In this document: positions 14,418 through 22,752 of the stretch, piece after piece
How positions within the stretch are numbered: position 1 is the stretch's first letter
Layout of the letters: the number at the start of each line of letters is the position of its first letter
Assembly: GCA_016179105.1 (NCBI GenBank)
Contig: JACOSB010000065.1
Coordinates: 1-40,196, forward strand
Direction: 5' to 3'
DNA length: 40,196 nucleotides
From: Candidatus Acetothermia bacterium
GTDB taxonomy: Bacteria > Bipolaricaulota > Bipolaricaulia > RBG-16-55-9 > DRXL01
The notes under the pieces: model-generated
What the model was told of the DNA's origin: nothing
The model's database searches: none
What the model saw: the letters and a program-made list of their open reading frames with translations, nothing else
Program-made: the position numbers and the translations under genes

Positions 14418-17225
14418 ATGTCATTATCTCTGACGATGCTCTTACTGACGGGGCTTGCGGGAAATCCTCAGCCACCGCAGCCCTCGATACCGCCGGGCGT
14501 TGAGCAAATTGATATCTTGCTACCCTCTGAGGGTGCAAGTGGGGGAAACCTAGCCGTGCGCCTCTTTGCACTCATGCCGGGGAATCGAACTTATCTTGCA
14601 GAAGGTGCTCCCGTAGTGATTGAAGCCCCCGGTGGAGACGCCGTCGGGAGTCTTCAGGTCCCGCGCTCGCAAGGGTTGGAAGGTTTTGTGTACATCGAAA
14701 TTCTCTTTCCCGGCGGGCGCTTCGAAGGCCGCGCGAGCGAGGGAGTTTATGACCATCGCGGGCTCAACTCGATCAAAGCGTTGAGAGATGTGGCACTCTT
14801 TGCTTCTGGACATAAGCCTGATGCCCAAGGGCGCACGATCGATAAAATTGTGCGAGTTCCTGTGCTCACTCAAAATGTCGGTCTCTTGACGCTCTCGAAC
14901 GGCGGCGCAATCACTGTCGTGACACTCGCGCTCTACGGCGAGCAACTCCAAAATATAAAGTACTTTATCGATTGGGAGAATCCTAGCAACGCGCAGATCG
15001 TCACGACCGATGCCGGCCCCGGGTCGAGCGTCGATTGTCCCCCCAGCCAAGGACGTCCCCTAGGCCGACAGCGCTTTTCCAATCCCTTCTATCGTGGCTA
15101 TGGCCCTATCGTTCTTGATATTGATTATTCAAAGATCGCCTATGACGCGAGCCTAGACCGAATCTTCTTGGACGGGAACAAGAACGGGAAATACGATACT
15201 GTGACTGACTCCAACGGCTGCCACAGCACGGACACCAATCGCAACGGGAAGCTTGATCCTGAAGAAGATTTCGGGCTGAGCCCGATGCCTTATTCGGCTC
15301 CCGGTGAGAAGAAACATTTTTCGTTACAAGTGATTCAATCCGTACGCGACGCCAAGCTCTTTTCAGCGTGGCCGAGTTGGCTGGATACTCCCGAAGAATC
15401 AGAGAATTTCTGGAAGATTCGCGATGCGGCGCAAAATTATGACGCGCTCGCGAAGAAGCGCTCCGATCTAAAATTGTTGATTCTCACCAGCGTCGAAGAT
15501 CATGTGCAGACCGTGTTGGGCAAACCTCATATCCGCCAGCCCTTCGAAGCTTTTGTGCGCAACAAGATGTGGGTCAAGCTCAATCCTTCAAGAGCGAGTG
15601 TTTCTGCGGTGGATCAACGGCTCGCGAGCCGTTCCGATTTACCAGACAATGCGCCAAACACAGCGCCCGCTGACTGGAACAATTACAATTATGCTTATCC
15701 CGAAAACATTCCCGACCCAATCTTCTATGCTGCCGCGGTGCGAGAGATGGCCGAGCAAGTGCGCGCGAGTTCAATCGCTACCAACTCTGTTTTGAGTAAA
15801 CCCTGGCTTGCCTCCAGCGCTGCTTCTTCTTTCACCGTAGATGCTACTTCGAATGTGGGCGCGGTCAAAGCGCTCAACGGCGTCCAGGGCGCACCGCACC
15901 CCTTAAGTTCAAGCGATGCTGATCTCACCGAGCGCTTTCGTGCAGCCGGGATCAACATCGTGCGTCTCGCGCAAGACGATGGATTTGGCATCAATGGTTT
16001 CATACTTGGAAGCATCTTTCCGGATGCAAATCGTTCGGCCGATGACCCAGCAGCGTACAACTTTGGCCCCATCGATAGACAGATCGAATCGATCGTCAAG
16101 GCTGGCGCAACACCTTTGTGGGAAGCGATGTACGACATCGGTGGCGGTGACTTTTGGGGTAAGTGTTGCCAAGCCGGACGCCCTCCGCAAGATTTAACCA
16201 AATGGGCCAGCGTCATTCAGCACGTGCTAATGCACTTCAATGAGAATTGGGCCAACGGACACAGTTGGGATGTGCATTATGTCGAGTTCATCAACGAGCC
16301 CTGCGGCTTGGGCGGCTTTAACTGCGAGTCCGCCGACGGGCGTCAACAGCTCTGGCGAACGTATGCCGCTTTCGCGAACGCGATACGCGATTACAACCGC
16401 AAATATGGACGTAGTGTGAAGGCCGTCGGGCTCGGCAATCCAGCCGGTGCCGATCAGTTTGCAAGAAGCACCATCGTGCTCGACGAGTTTTTCAATTACG
16501 TGAAAACCAACAAGCTTTTGCTCGATGTGTTTAGTTATCACACTTACACATCGCCGGCCGATCACTTGCGCACGGTTCAAATCATTCGTCAGCATTTGAA
16601 TGCTCTTGGCTTCACGAACGTGCCTTTGTGGAACAGTGAATGGAACTGGACAGCGGGTGTCATTCCTCAAGAGATTTCAGCCACGCGTGATCAAAAATAC
16701 TTGAGCGCGTTTCATGCGGCGCACAACGCGCAGACGAAGACGCTCGCGCAAGATCTGCTCTCGGAAGCGATTGTCTATCGCGCCAATCGCGGAGCGCCGC
16801 GCCCGAGCAATCCAACGCCGAGTGAGTATATGTACTTCTTTCCCGACGGCGCACCCAAGCCCGCGTATTTTGAGTGGCTGATCTTCTCTCAGATAGCGAG
16901 AGAGACTCCGCGACGCTTATCCGTGAACGGACCCACGGGAACACCGACGCTGCTCGCCGGACGCTCCGAAGACGGCAAAAAACTAGAGCTTCTCCTTAGC
17001 CATTGGACGCAAAATTCTCCATCAACCCAAGATTACAGCGTGCGTATCATGGGCTTGACATCGAGTGAACGATGGAGCGCTCAGCGCTTCGTCGTTGACC
17101 GAGAAACAAACGAACTAAAGCCCATTGAGACCAAAGAAGTCAGTGTAAGTTCGGATGGTACGCTGATGCTTTCAGGCCAGATGGCTCCGTGGTCGTTGCA
17201 CTATTGGGTGCTGACAAAGCTATAG
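14418..17225 (+). CDS. Secreted two-domain enzyme: alpha/beta-hydrolase-like domain fused to GH39-like glycosidase
   Basis: 935 residues. The first 22 resemble a signal peptide, but without basic residues in its n-region; upstream in-frame codons back to the TGA near 14397 encode LKRI, so a non-ATG start is possible. Residues about 60-400 look like an alpha/beta hydrolase: a LLTLSNGGA nucleophile elbow (Ser160), a SVEDHVQ segment (His362) and an insertion at 252-284 with two calcium-loop-like stretches (DGNKNGKYD, DTNRNGKLDPEED). Residues about 480-850 look like a GH-A barrel: VEFINEPCG gives Asn626-Glu627, and PLWNSEWNW gives Glu741 as nucleophile; DVFSYHTYTSP is typical of GH39. A beta-rich C-terminus follows. 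Probably a polysaccharide-degrading enzyme with a linked esterase-like domain, acting outside the cytoplasm. Confidence 0.78.
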   Translation: MSLSLTMLLLTGLAGNPQPPQPSIPPGVEQIDILLPSEGASGGNLAVRLFALMPGNRTYLAEGAPVVIEAPGGDAVGSLQVPRSQGLEGFVYIEILFPGGRFEGRASEGVYDHRGLNSIKALRDVALFASGHKPDAQGRTIDKIVRVPVLTQNVGLLTLSNGGAITVVTLALYGEQLQNIKYFIDWENPSNAQIVTTDAGPGSSVDCPPSQGRPLGRQRFSNPFYRGYGPIVLDIDYSKIAYDASLDRIFLDGNKNGKYDTVTDSNGCHSTDTNRNGKLDPEEDFGLSPMPYSAPGEKKHFSLQVIQSVRDAKLFSAWPSWLDTPEESENFWKIRDAAQNYDALAKKRSDLKLLILTSVEDHVQTVLGKPHIRQPFEAFVRNKMWVKLNPSRASVSAVDQRLASRSDLPDNAPNTAPADWNNYNYAYPENIPDPIFYAAAVREMAEQVRASSIATNSVLSKPWLASSAASSFTVDATSNVGAVKALNGVQGAPHPLSSSDADLTERFRAAGINIVRLAQDDGFGINGFILGSIFPDANRSADDPAAYNFGPIDRQIESIVKAGATPLWEAMYDIGGGDFWGKCCQAGRPPQDLTKWASVIQHVLMHFNENWANGHSWDVHYVEFINEPCGLGGFNCESADGRQQLWRTYAAFANAIRDYNRKYGRSVKAVGLGNPAGADQFARSTIVLDEFFNYVKTNKLLLDVFSYHTYTSPADHLRTVQIIRQHLNALGFTNVPLWNSEWNWTAGVIPQEISATRDQKYLSAFHAAHNAQTKTLAQDLLSEAIVYRANRGAPRPSNPTPSEYMYFFPDGAPKPAYFEWLIFSQIARETPRRLSVNGPTGTPTLLAGRSEDGKKLELLLSHWTQNSPSTQDYSVRIMGLTSSERWSAQRFVVDRETNELKPIETKEVSVSSDGTLMLSGQMAPWSLHYWVLTKL

Positions 17226-17318
17226 AATCACGGAATGCGCGGAAGTACCACTGAAGACACGGAATGATGGCAGCCGTTTTCAGTGTCTTCCGTGGAATTT
17301 CCGTGATAGCGGTGATTC
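17225..17318. repeat. ACGGAAG-type palindromic repeat
   Basis: A roughly 94-bp imperfect palindrome that begins at the stop codon of the glycosidase gene (GAATCACGG...) and ends with the complementary GTGATTC. Internal GGAAGT-CCAC and ACACGGAA blocks are mirrored by TTCCGTGG and CAGTGTCTTCCGTGG. It could act as a terminator but lacks a T-tract. Confidence 0.65.
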
Positions 17319-17342
17319 AGATACTTTCTGAAAGAACTTCCT

Positions 17343-17371
17343 TTGAAGGCTGTGCATAATCTCTTTAGAAT
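17343..17371 (+). promoter_or_regulatory. Sigma70-type promoter for the excisionase-like gene
   Basis: -35 TTGAAG (17343-17348), 17-bp spacer, -10 TAGAAT (17366-17371). The gene at 17408 follows with AAGGGGG as ribosome site. Confidence 0.55.
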
Positions 17372-17407
17372 AGAGAAGATTCTTGCTTGTGCTAATAAGG
17401 GGGCATC

Positions 17408-17677
17408 ATGGCAACGAAACGTGGCGGTTATCTGAAACCTTGGGAAGCATCTCAGTATCTGGGCATTCCCGTCGATACTATCTATGAGATGTTAGAGAAA
17501 GGCGGGATTCCTGGAGAGAAAATTGAAGGGCATTGGCGTGTTGATCTGGCCAAACTCGAAGCGTGGCTCGACGAAGAAGTGAGCGAAACTGATCTGAAAG
17601 ATTTGGCGAAAAAGCTCAACGTCGAACAAGCGAAAGTGCAAGAGTTTTTTAAGAAAGCGAAGCCTGACAAAAAGTGA
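17408..17677 (+). CDS. Excisionase-type (MerR-like) helix-turn-helix protein
   Basis: 89 residues. The N-terminal 50 residues match the HTH_17/excisionase DNA-binding domain: LKPWEASQYLGIPVDTIYEMLEKGGIPGEKIEGHWRV, a winged helix in which W-x-V/I followed by a short helix (LEAWLDEE) is typical. The charged C-terminal 35 residues form a likely helix. Such domains serve both as recombination factors and as small chromosomal regulators. No integrase is in sight, so a stand-alone regulator is as likely as a mobile-element remnant. Start by ATG after AAGGGGG. It converges on ruvB, 62 bp apart, with no clear terminator between. Confidence 0.85.
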   Translation: MATKRGGYLKPWEASQYLGIPVDTIYEMLEKGGIPGEKIEGHWRVDLAKLEAWLDEEVSETDLKDLAKKLNVEQAKVQEFFKKAKPDKK

Positions 17678-17739
17678 GAGAGCAATGCTTTCCCATTAAA
17701 GAGACAATCGTACATCACTGTATGAGCCTTGACTGAAAT

Positions 17740-18759
17740 TTAGAGTAACCGCTCTTCGCTTTGTTTCTTCTTGAGCAACCCTAAGTGCCGATACGCTTGC
17801 TCCGTCGCCGTGCGCCCTTGCGGCGTGCGCTGGATGAATCCCTTCTTCAGTAAATACGGCTCATAGACTTCTGAGATTGTGTCTTTCTCTTCACTGAGCG
17901 CCGCTGAAAGTGTTTCTAACCCGACGGGGCCGCCCTCAAATTTTTCGATAATCACCTGCAAGATGCGCCGGTCGAGTTCATCAAAACCTTCTTCGTCGAC
18001 TTCCAGCAAATCAAGAGCTTCTTTCGCTACGGTCCGATCGATCTCTGATTTTTTCTTGACTTGCGCAAAATCGCGCACGCGTTTTAAGAGTCGGTTCGCG
18101 ACGCGCGGCGTGCCACGTGCCCGCTTGGCGATCTCGGCTGCGCCCTCCTCGGTTACGGATACTCCGAGAATCTTACTTCCACGCAGAACGATCTCTTTCA
18201 GTTCAGCATCGCTATAAAAATCGAGATGGAAAACGACTTCAAAACGATCGCGCAAGGGATTCGTGAGCAAGCCCGTGCGCGTCGTCGCACCGATGAGAGT
18301 AAATTTGGGCAGGTCCAAGCGAATCGCCTGCGCGTGCGGTCCATCGCCGATCACTAAATCTAACTTAAAATCTTCCATCGCAGGATACAAAAGTTCTTCG
18401 ACGTTGCGGCGCAATCTGTGAATTTCATCGAGGAAGAGCACATCGCCTTGAGTCAAATTAGTAAGCAGCGCAGCGAGGTCACCGGGGCGCTCAATCGCCG
18501 GCCCTGAACTGATTTTGACATTGACGTTCATCTCAGTCGAGACAATCTGAGCTAATGTTGTTTTCCCTAGACCCGGGGGGCCATGCAAGAGCATATGATC
18601 GAGCACATCGCCGCGCGCGCGCGCCGCTTCCATGTACATCTGCATCTGAGCTTTGAGCTTTTCTTGCCCGATGAACTCAGCGAGCCGGTGCGGCCGGAGT
18701 GTAGCTATGGCTCGGTCTTCTTCACGTTCTTCGCCTCTGAGAATCGCTTCGCGGGGCAT
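17740..18759 (-). CDS. ruvB: Holliday junction branch migration ATPase RuvB
   Basis: RuvB is the hexameric motor that, with RuvA, drives branch migration of Holliday junctions. The 339 residues match the family. Walker [10 protein letters not shown] is at residues 60-68, Walker B DEIHRL at 111-116, sensor GATTRTGLL at 157-165, and the arginine finger is Arg170 in NPLRDRF. The C-terminal winged helix is present ([22 protein letters not shown]). ruvA and ruvC are not adjacent. It follows the small barrel-like gene by 48 bp on the same strand. Confidence 0.97.
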   Translation of the reverse strand: MPREAILRGEEREEDRAIATLRPHRLAEFIGQEKLKAQMQMYMEAARARGDVLDHMLLHGPPGLGKTTLAQIVSTEMNVNVKISSGPAIERPGDLAALLTNLTQGDVLFLDEIHRLRRNVEELLYPAMEDFKLDLVIGDGPHAQAIRLDLPKFTLIGATTRTGLLTNPLRDRFEVVFHLDFYSDAELKEIVLRGSKILGVSVTEEGAAEIAKRARGTPRVANRLLKRVRDFAQVKKKSEIDRTVAKEALDLLEVDEEGFDELDRRILQVIIEKFEGGPVGLETLSAALSEEKDTISEVYEPYLLKKGFIQRTPQGRTATEQAYRHLGLLKKKQSEERLL

Positions 18760-18807
18760 CGCCGGGATTGTACCGTGCTGTGTCTAAGAAAACAAACTTC
18801 TCATGGA

Positions 18808-19281
18808 CTAAAAACCCAGCCGCACACCCGCTACCAGTGAAGTCGAAGAGATAGCCATCAGTGCAGGAGAAATGCCAAGGACCATCTCGCCATATACCCC
18901 TAAAAAACTGAAGGGAGTGATCGTGATGCCCACCTTGGCCGCTACCCCCAAGAAAGGAGGCACCAAACTTATTTTCCCCGACGCTCCGGTGAAAATGGGG
19001 CCGAGCGTACCGTAGACTTTCAGCAGAACGAGAGGAATCTGTAGCTGCAAGTAGGGCAGCAGCACAAACGCATCGTTCCCCGGCGAGAACCAAAGATCCG
19101 CACCCACTCCCAAGACTGCCAGATCGATCGCCGCATGGGGCACCAGCACTACTCTTCCCAAGCTCGTCCCGGCTCCTCCAGGTGCCATGACCCCTAAACC
19201 CAGCTCGACAATCCCAAAAGCCGTTCCACAATAAAAGACCACCAGCAAGAACGCTACGCCACCACCAACCCATCGCTGCAT
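18808..19281 (-). CDS. Small exported hydrophobic protein, barrel-like C-terminus
   Basis: 157 residues with a signal peptide ending near GTAFG (residues 19-23). The remainder is made of short alternating hydrophobic strands rich in Gly and ends in AGVRLGF; a terminal Phe with alternating pattern is the mark of outer-membrane beta-barrels recognised by BamA. A multi-span inner-membrane protein is the alternative. The ribosome site is GAGGAGG. Its promoter (TTCACT, 18 bp, TATAAT) overlaps the divergent promoter of the lipoprotein gene at 19378. Cotranscription with ruvB is likely, but no functional link is evident. Confidence 0.7.
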   Translation of the reverse strand: MQRWVGGGVAFLLVVFYCGTAFGIVELGLGVMAPGGAGTSLGRVVLVPHAAIDLAVLGVGADLWFSPGNDAFVLLPYLQLQIPLVLLKVYGTLGPIFTGASGKISLVPPFLGVAAKVGITITPFSFLGVYGEMVLGISPALMAISSTSLVAGVRLGF

Positions 19282-19300
19282 CGCAACCTCCTCAATCAGA

Positions 19301-19345
19301 TTGACATCCTCTGCGATTATAACGTAGGATGCTCTGCTCAGTGAA
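19301..19345. promoter_or_regulatory. Overlapping divergent promoters
   Basis: Plus strand: TTGACA (19301-19306), 18 bp, TAGGAT (19325-19330), serving the lipoprotein at 19378. Minus strand: TTCACT (19340-19345), 18 bp, TATAAT (19316-19321), serving the barrel-like gene and perhaps ruvB. The two -10 boxes are only 3 bp apart, so polymerase binding should be mutually exclusive. Confidence 0.55.
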
Positions 19346-19377
19346 ATCCATACTCTCAGTATTGAAAGGAGGACGCG

Positions 19378-19875
19378 ATGCGCTGGTTCAAATTGATGTT
19401 TGTCGGCCTGAGTCTTCTAGGCAGCGTCGGGTTTTTGACTAGCTGTGACGAACCCGCCCCGCCTGCCACCAACGTGAGCGGCACTTGGGTCGGCAATACG
19501 TCAAGCGTCACGATCGAGGGAATTCCCGAAGGGCTGCTCAGAACGTTGCTTCTTGCCCCTGACGGCACGCTCACATTTGAGGATGGGCTATCTCTAGAAT
19601 TGAACCTAAAGCAGAGCGATGGAGTAACCGATGTGACAGGCACTGCCAAGGTCGGCACGGTTTTGATCACGCAGACGCTCAAAGTCAACGGACGTCTCAA
19701 TGAAAGGACGCTGAATCTTGAGGCGAGCAAGCAATTCTTCAAAGACACGCCCACCTATGATGTTTTTCTGTACAGTCACGTCTCCGGCGATGGCAAGTCG
19801 ATGGACGGGGAATGGTCCGTGTATGAGGGCACGAATAAAGTCAAGGGAGGAACTTTTAGCGTCAAGCGACAATAA
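19378..19875 (+). CDS. Lipoprotein of unknown function
   Basis: 165 residues. The lipobox FLTSC gives a lipidated Cys23. The mature part begins with an Asp-Glu-Pro linker and then NVSGTWVGNTSSVTIEG, followed by alternating strands with Gly/Asp turns through GGTFSVKRQ; the pattern suggests a small lipocalin-like or beta-sandwich fold (GTW near the start is common in lipocalin-like families). Ribosome site AAAGGAGG, promoter TTGACA/TAGGAT upstream. No catalytic motif is visible. The TolB-like gene downstream has its own promoter, so the two may be independently expressed. Confidence 0.78.
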   Translation: MRWFKLMFVGLSLLGSVGFLTSCDEPAPPATNVSGTWVGNTSSVTIEGIPEGLLRTLLLAPDGTLTFEDGLSLELNLKQSDGVTDVTGTAKVGTVLITQTLKVNGRLNERTLNLEASKQFFKDTPTYDVFLYSHVSGDGKSMDGEWSVYEGTNKVKGGTFSVKRQ

Positions 19876-19904
19876 TTTAAGGCGCTCTGGGGCATCCGCT
19901 CGTT

Positions 19905-19933
19905 TTGATTTGCACGGTCCACGCTGCTACAAT
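19905..19933 (+). promoter_or_regulatory. Sigma70-type promoter for the TolB-like gene
   Basis: -35 TTGATT (19905-19910), spacer exactly 17 bp, -10 TACAAT (19928-19933). Transcription would start near 19940, which excludes the in-frame ATG codons at 19932 and 19938 as starts and favours GTG at 19950 with GAGGG just before it. Confidence 0.65.
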
Positions 19934-19949
19934 GCCAATGAGGGAAACC

Positions 19950-20786
19950 GTGCGCACACTTTTCAGTTGCAGTCTATTGCTACTCTTTGTTTTTTCCAGC
20001 CCGGCAGTCAGTGAGCCACAATCGACCGACGACTGGGACCCCTCGTGGTCTCCGGTGAAAGACCAGATCGCGTTTGTCTCGAATCGCACGGGCAACTCTG
20101 AGATCTTTGTGATCTCGCTCTCCAATCATCAGGGGATTACTCAGCTTACCAAGGCCACCTCGTCCAACTTAGCCCCGCGCTGGTCGCCGGACGGTTCGCA
20201 GATTGTCTTTTACTCGTCGCGCGACGGCAACTTCGAGATCTATCTGATGAGTGCCGATGGTTCGAATCAAAGAAGACTCACGGACGACCCTGCGATCGAT
20301 TGGGACCCCAGCTGGACGCCCGATGGGCGCATTCTCTTCGAATCGTTTCGCAGTGGAACACCCGATCTCTATCTGATGGACCCGCGCACGGGCGAGACGA
20401 CGCGCCTCACTCATGACATCTGGCGCGAAGCGTTTCCCGTCTGGTCGCCCAAGGACAATCGCATCGTTTTTGCTTCCAATCGCGACGGCAACTGGGAAAT
20501 CTATTCTATGAGATCGAACGGTATCGATCTTAGGCAGCTCACGGACGGCGTGGGTCTTAGCTGGCGCCCGGCCTGGTCGCCTGATGGCAAACGTCTCGCG
20601 CTCGAATCGTTGAGAGGGGATGAGTCCGATATTGCAATTATCAGTTCTGAGGGTAAAAATTGGCAGTGGCTGACGAACGATGTGTACCGAGATTCGTACC
20701 CCAGTTGGTCTCTCGACGGCAAAAAGCTGATCTACGCTAGTCAGCGCGAGGGACGTTGGGTGCTCATCGTAAAAAACGTTCCATAG
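19950..20786 (+). CDS. Exported TolB-like PD40 beta-propeller protein
   Basis: 278 residues from the GTG start at 19950, chosen because the promoter overlaps earlier start candidates and GAGGG precedes it. A signal peptide (LFSCSLLLLFVFSSPAVS) leads to six PD40/WD40-like repeats with the recurring pattern P-x-WSPDG-x-x-I-x-F-x-S-x-R-G-x-x-I/L-Y-x-M. Examples are APRWSPDGSQIVFYSSRDG and FPVWSPKDNRIVFASNRDG. This makes a six-bladed propeller as in the C-terminal half of TolB, but the N-terminal TolB domain is absent, so it is not TolB itself. Probably a periplasmic binding scaffold. A small hairpin separates it from nrnA. Confidence 0.85.
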   Translation: MRTLFSCSLLLLFVFSSPAVSEPQSTDDWDPSWSPVKDQIAFVSNRTGNSEIFVISLSNHQGITQLTKATSSNLAPRWSPDGSQIVFYSSRDGNFEIYLMSADGSNQRRLTDDPAIDWDPSWTPDGRILFESFRSGTPDLYLMDPRTGETTRLTHDIWREAFPVWSPKDNRIVFASNRDGNWEIYSMRSNGIDLRQLTDGVGLSWRPAWSPDGKRLALESLRGDESDIAIISSEGKNWQWLTNDVYRDSYPSWSLDGKKLIYASQREGRWVLIVKNVP

Positions 20787-20787
20787 C

Positions 20788-20805
20788 AGCTCATCTCCAT
20801 GAGCT
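20788..20805 (+). terminator. Small intercistronic hairpin
   Basis: Perfect 7-bp stem AGCTCAT/ATGAGCT with a CTCC loop in the 37-bp gap between the propeller gene and nrnA. It has no T-tract, so it may be an mRNA processing or stability element rather than a terminator. Confidence 0.35.
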
Positions 20806-20823
20806 TAGAAAGGTAACGAAAAA

Positions 20824-21792
20824 ATGTTGAACGAGGTTCAGGCAGCGATCCAAGCACACGAGCGGTTCGCGATCCTCACGCACATTGGTCCCGAGGGCGA
20901 TGCGCTCGGCGCGCAGTTGGCCATGCGTTTGATCCTGAAAGAATTAAGCAAGCAGACGATCGTCATCTCGCGTGATCCTGTGCCAGCGAGTCTAGAGTTT
21001 TTGCCCGGCGCGACCGATGTGCATCGCCCTTCAGCGCTGCACGGAGAGCAGATTGACCTCTGGTGCATCGTCGACTGTGGCAATCTCAGCCGCATCGGGG
21101 ACGATATCGCAGAGCTCTTGCCGCGCAACCCGAAGATCATCAACATCGACCATCACCGCGATAACCCGCACTTCGGGAATGTCAATTTTGTTAAAGAAGC
21201 CTCTTCGACCACGATGTTGATTTATGAACTCGCTAAGTTTCTGGGCCTACGCATCACGAAAGACCTGGCGACATGTCTCTACACCGGCATCATCGCCGAC
21301 ACCGATTCGTTCCGGAATGCGAACGTAACCCCGGAAGTGATGGAGGCGGGAGCTGAGCTGCTCTCCTACGGCGTCGACCCGCGCCAGGTCGCGATCAATC
21401 TCTACGAGCGGCGCAGCCCCGAAGAGCTCCGATTGATGACGCACGTGCTCTTGAACGCCCAGATCAAAGACGGTGTAATCTGGAGCGGGATTTCTCGTCA
21501 AGTCTTCAAAGAGACGGGCACGAACGTGAACGATACGGAACGGTTGGTTGAGGAGCTACGTGCCGTCGACGGTATTGAGGTCGCTGTGCTCTTCAAGGAG
21601 CTGGATCGTAACGAAGTGAAAGTGAGCTTGCGTTCCAAGGGCAAAGCGGTCGTGAACGGCGTGGCGAAAATCTTCGGGGGGGGCGGACACGAGAAAGCTG
21701 CCGGCTGCTTGGTCGAAGGCCCCTTGGCCGAAGTGCAAGATCGAGTTTTGGCCGAAGTCTATCGGAGACTCAATGGTAACAAAGCTCAGTGA
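20824..21792 (+). CDS. nrnA: DHH-family phosphoesterase, NrnA type (nanoRNase/pAp phosphatase)
   Basis: 322 residues, the usual NrnA length. The N-terminal DHH domain carries THIGPEGDALG near residue 20, CIVDCGN near 77 and the name-giving NIDHHRDN near 107-114; TGIIADTDSFRN gives a further metal Asp. The C-terminal DHHA1 domain ends with FGGGGHEKAAGC, the substrate-binding GGGH. NrnA degrades 2-5-nt RNAs and dephosphorylates pAp in the cytoplasm. Ribosome site AAAGGTAA. The end overlaps ribF by 20 bp, so the two are cotranslated. The ribosome-binding factor rbfA and truB, frequent neighbours in other bacteria, are not present. Confidence 0.92.
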   Translation: MLNEVQAAIQAHERFAILTHIGPEGDALGAQLAMRLILKELSKQTIVISRDPVPASLEFLPGATDVHRPSALHGEQIDLWCIVDCGNLSRIGDDIAELLPRNPKIINIDHHRDNPHFGNVNFVKEASSTTMLIYELAKFLGLRITKDLATCLYTGIIADTDSFRNANVTPEVMEAGAELLSYGVDPRQVAINLYERRSPEELRLMTHVLLNAQIKDGVIWSGISRQVFKETGTNVNDTERLVEELRAVDGIEVAVLFKELDRNEVKVSLRSKGKAVVNGVAKIFGGGGHEKAAGCLVEGPLAEVQDRVLAEVYRRLNGNKAQ

Positions 21793-22690
21793 AACAAAAC
21801 CGTCGCGACGGGCGGCCGTCACGATCGGGACATTTGATGGGCTCCATCGCGGGCATAAAGCCCTCTTAGAAAAAACGCTCGAGTTGGCGCGCGCACAAAA
21901 TTTAGCGAGTGTCGTTTTCGCGTTCTCGCAGCCGCCGCAAAATTATTTGGGGTCTCCGAAGCCGCTCATTCTGCCCTTGGAGAAAAAGCTGGAGCAACTC
22001 TCGCAAAAATTTGACCACGTAGTCTCTGTCGATTTCTCGGAAGTCAGTTGGATGGAAGCTGAGCCGTTCGTGCAAGAGATTTTGGTCAAGAAATTAAGAA
22101 CAACCGTCATCGTGATTGGTGAAGACTGGCGCTTTGGCAAAGAGCGCAAGGGTGATCTCTTGCTTTTGAAAACACTGGGAGATCGCTTTGACTTTCGCGT
22201 CGAGATCGTTCCGCCCGTGGTGCACGAGGGCTGCGTGATTAGCTCTACAGTCATCCGAGAGTTGATTCAATCAGGACAAGTTGGTCAAGCGAAAGAATTG
22301 CTCGGTTACGTGCCTAGGCTCTTTGGCAAAGTCATTAAAGGTGACGGGCGCGGGCGCTTGTTAGGATATCCGACGGCGAATCTCTCGATCGCGCCAGAGT
22401 TAGTTCAGCCTGCCGAAGGCGTCTATGCCGTGCGTGCGCATTATCGCAATGAGACCAAAGACGCGATTCTCTACATCGGGAAACGCCCGACGTTTCAGGG
22501 CAAATCACAAACCATCGAAGTGCATTTATTCGAGACGAGCGAAGATCTTTACGGCGTCGAGATGGAAGTTGAGCTCGTGCATCACATCCGCGGCGATCGA
22601 CATTTCCCAGACGCAGAGTCATTGCAAAGACAGATTCAATCAGACGTTCAAGCAGCGCGGGCATTTCTTGCTCAGCATCTAAACTGCTGA
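21773..22690 (+). CDS. ribF: Bifunctional riboflavin kinase / FAD synthetase
   Basis: Converts riboflavin to FMN and then FAD. 305 residues, the normal length. The N-terminal adenylyltransferase has GTFDGLHRGH (residues 18-27), VIGEDWRFGKERKGD (about 119-133) and ISSTVIREL (about 159-167). The C-terminal kinase has GDGRGRLLGYPTANL (about 190-204) and YIGKRPTF. All catalytic signatures are intact. The start lies inside the nrnA coding end. FAD made here would supply the electron-transfer flavoprotein encoded downstream, but that is a general link only. Confidence 0.95.
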   Translation: MVTKLSETKPSRRAAVTIGTFDGLHRGHKALLEKTLELARAQNLASVVFAFSQPPQNYLGSPKPLILPLEKKLEQLSQKFDHVVSVDFSEVSWMEAEPFVQEILVKKLRTTVIVIGEDWRFGKERKGDLLLLKTLGDRFDFRVEIVPPVVHEGCVISSTVIRELIQSGQVGQAKELLGYVPRLFGKVIKGDGRGRLLGYPTANLSIAPELVQPAEGVYAVRAHYRNETKDAILYIGKRPTFQGKSQTIEVHLFETSEDLYGVEMEVELVHHIRGDRHFPDAESLQRQIQSDVQAARAFLAQHLNC

Positions 22691-22695
22691 AGCAA

Positions 22696-22727
22696 AAGAG
22701 TCAGCAGGGGCTTATCTGTCGGCTCTT
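22696..22727. terminator. Hairpin between convergent genes
   Basis: AAGAGTCAGCAG (22696-22707) pairs with CTGTCGGCTCTT (22716-22727) by nine Watson-Crick pairs, two wobbles and one mismatch. It sits in the 62-bp gap between ribF and the convergent gene at 22753 and could end both transcripts. Confidence 0.4.
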
Positions 22728-22752
22728 AACTTTAACCTCCGCATAGGCCAAT

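Noticed and set aside
17408..17677. Prophage or integrative element marked by the excisionase-like gene
   Set aside because: No integrase, attachment repeats or phage genes nearby; neighbours are housekeeping and secreted enzymes.
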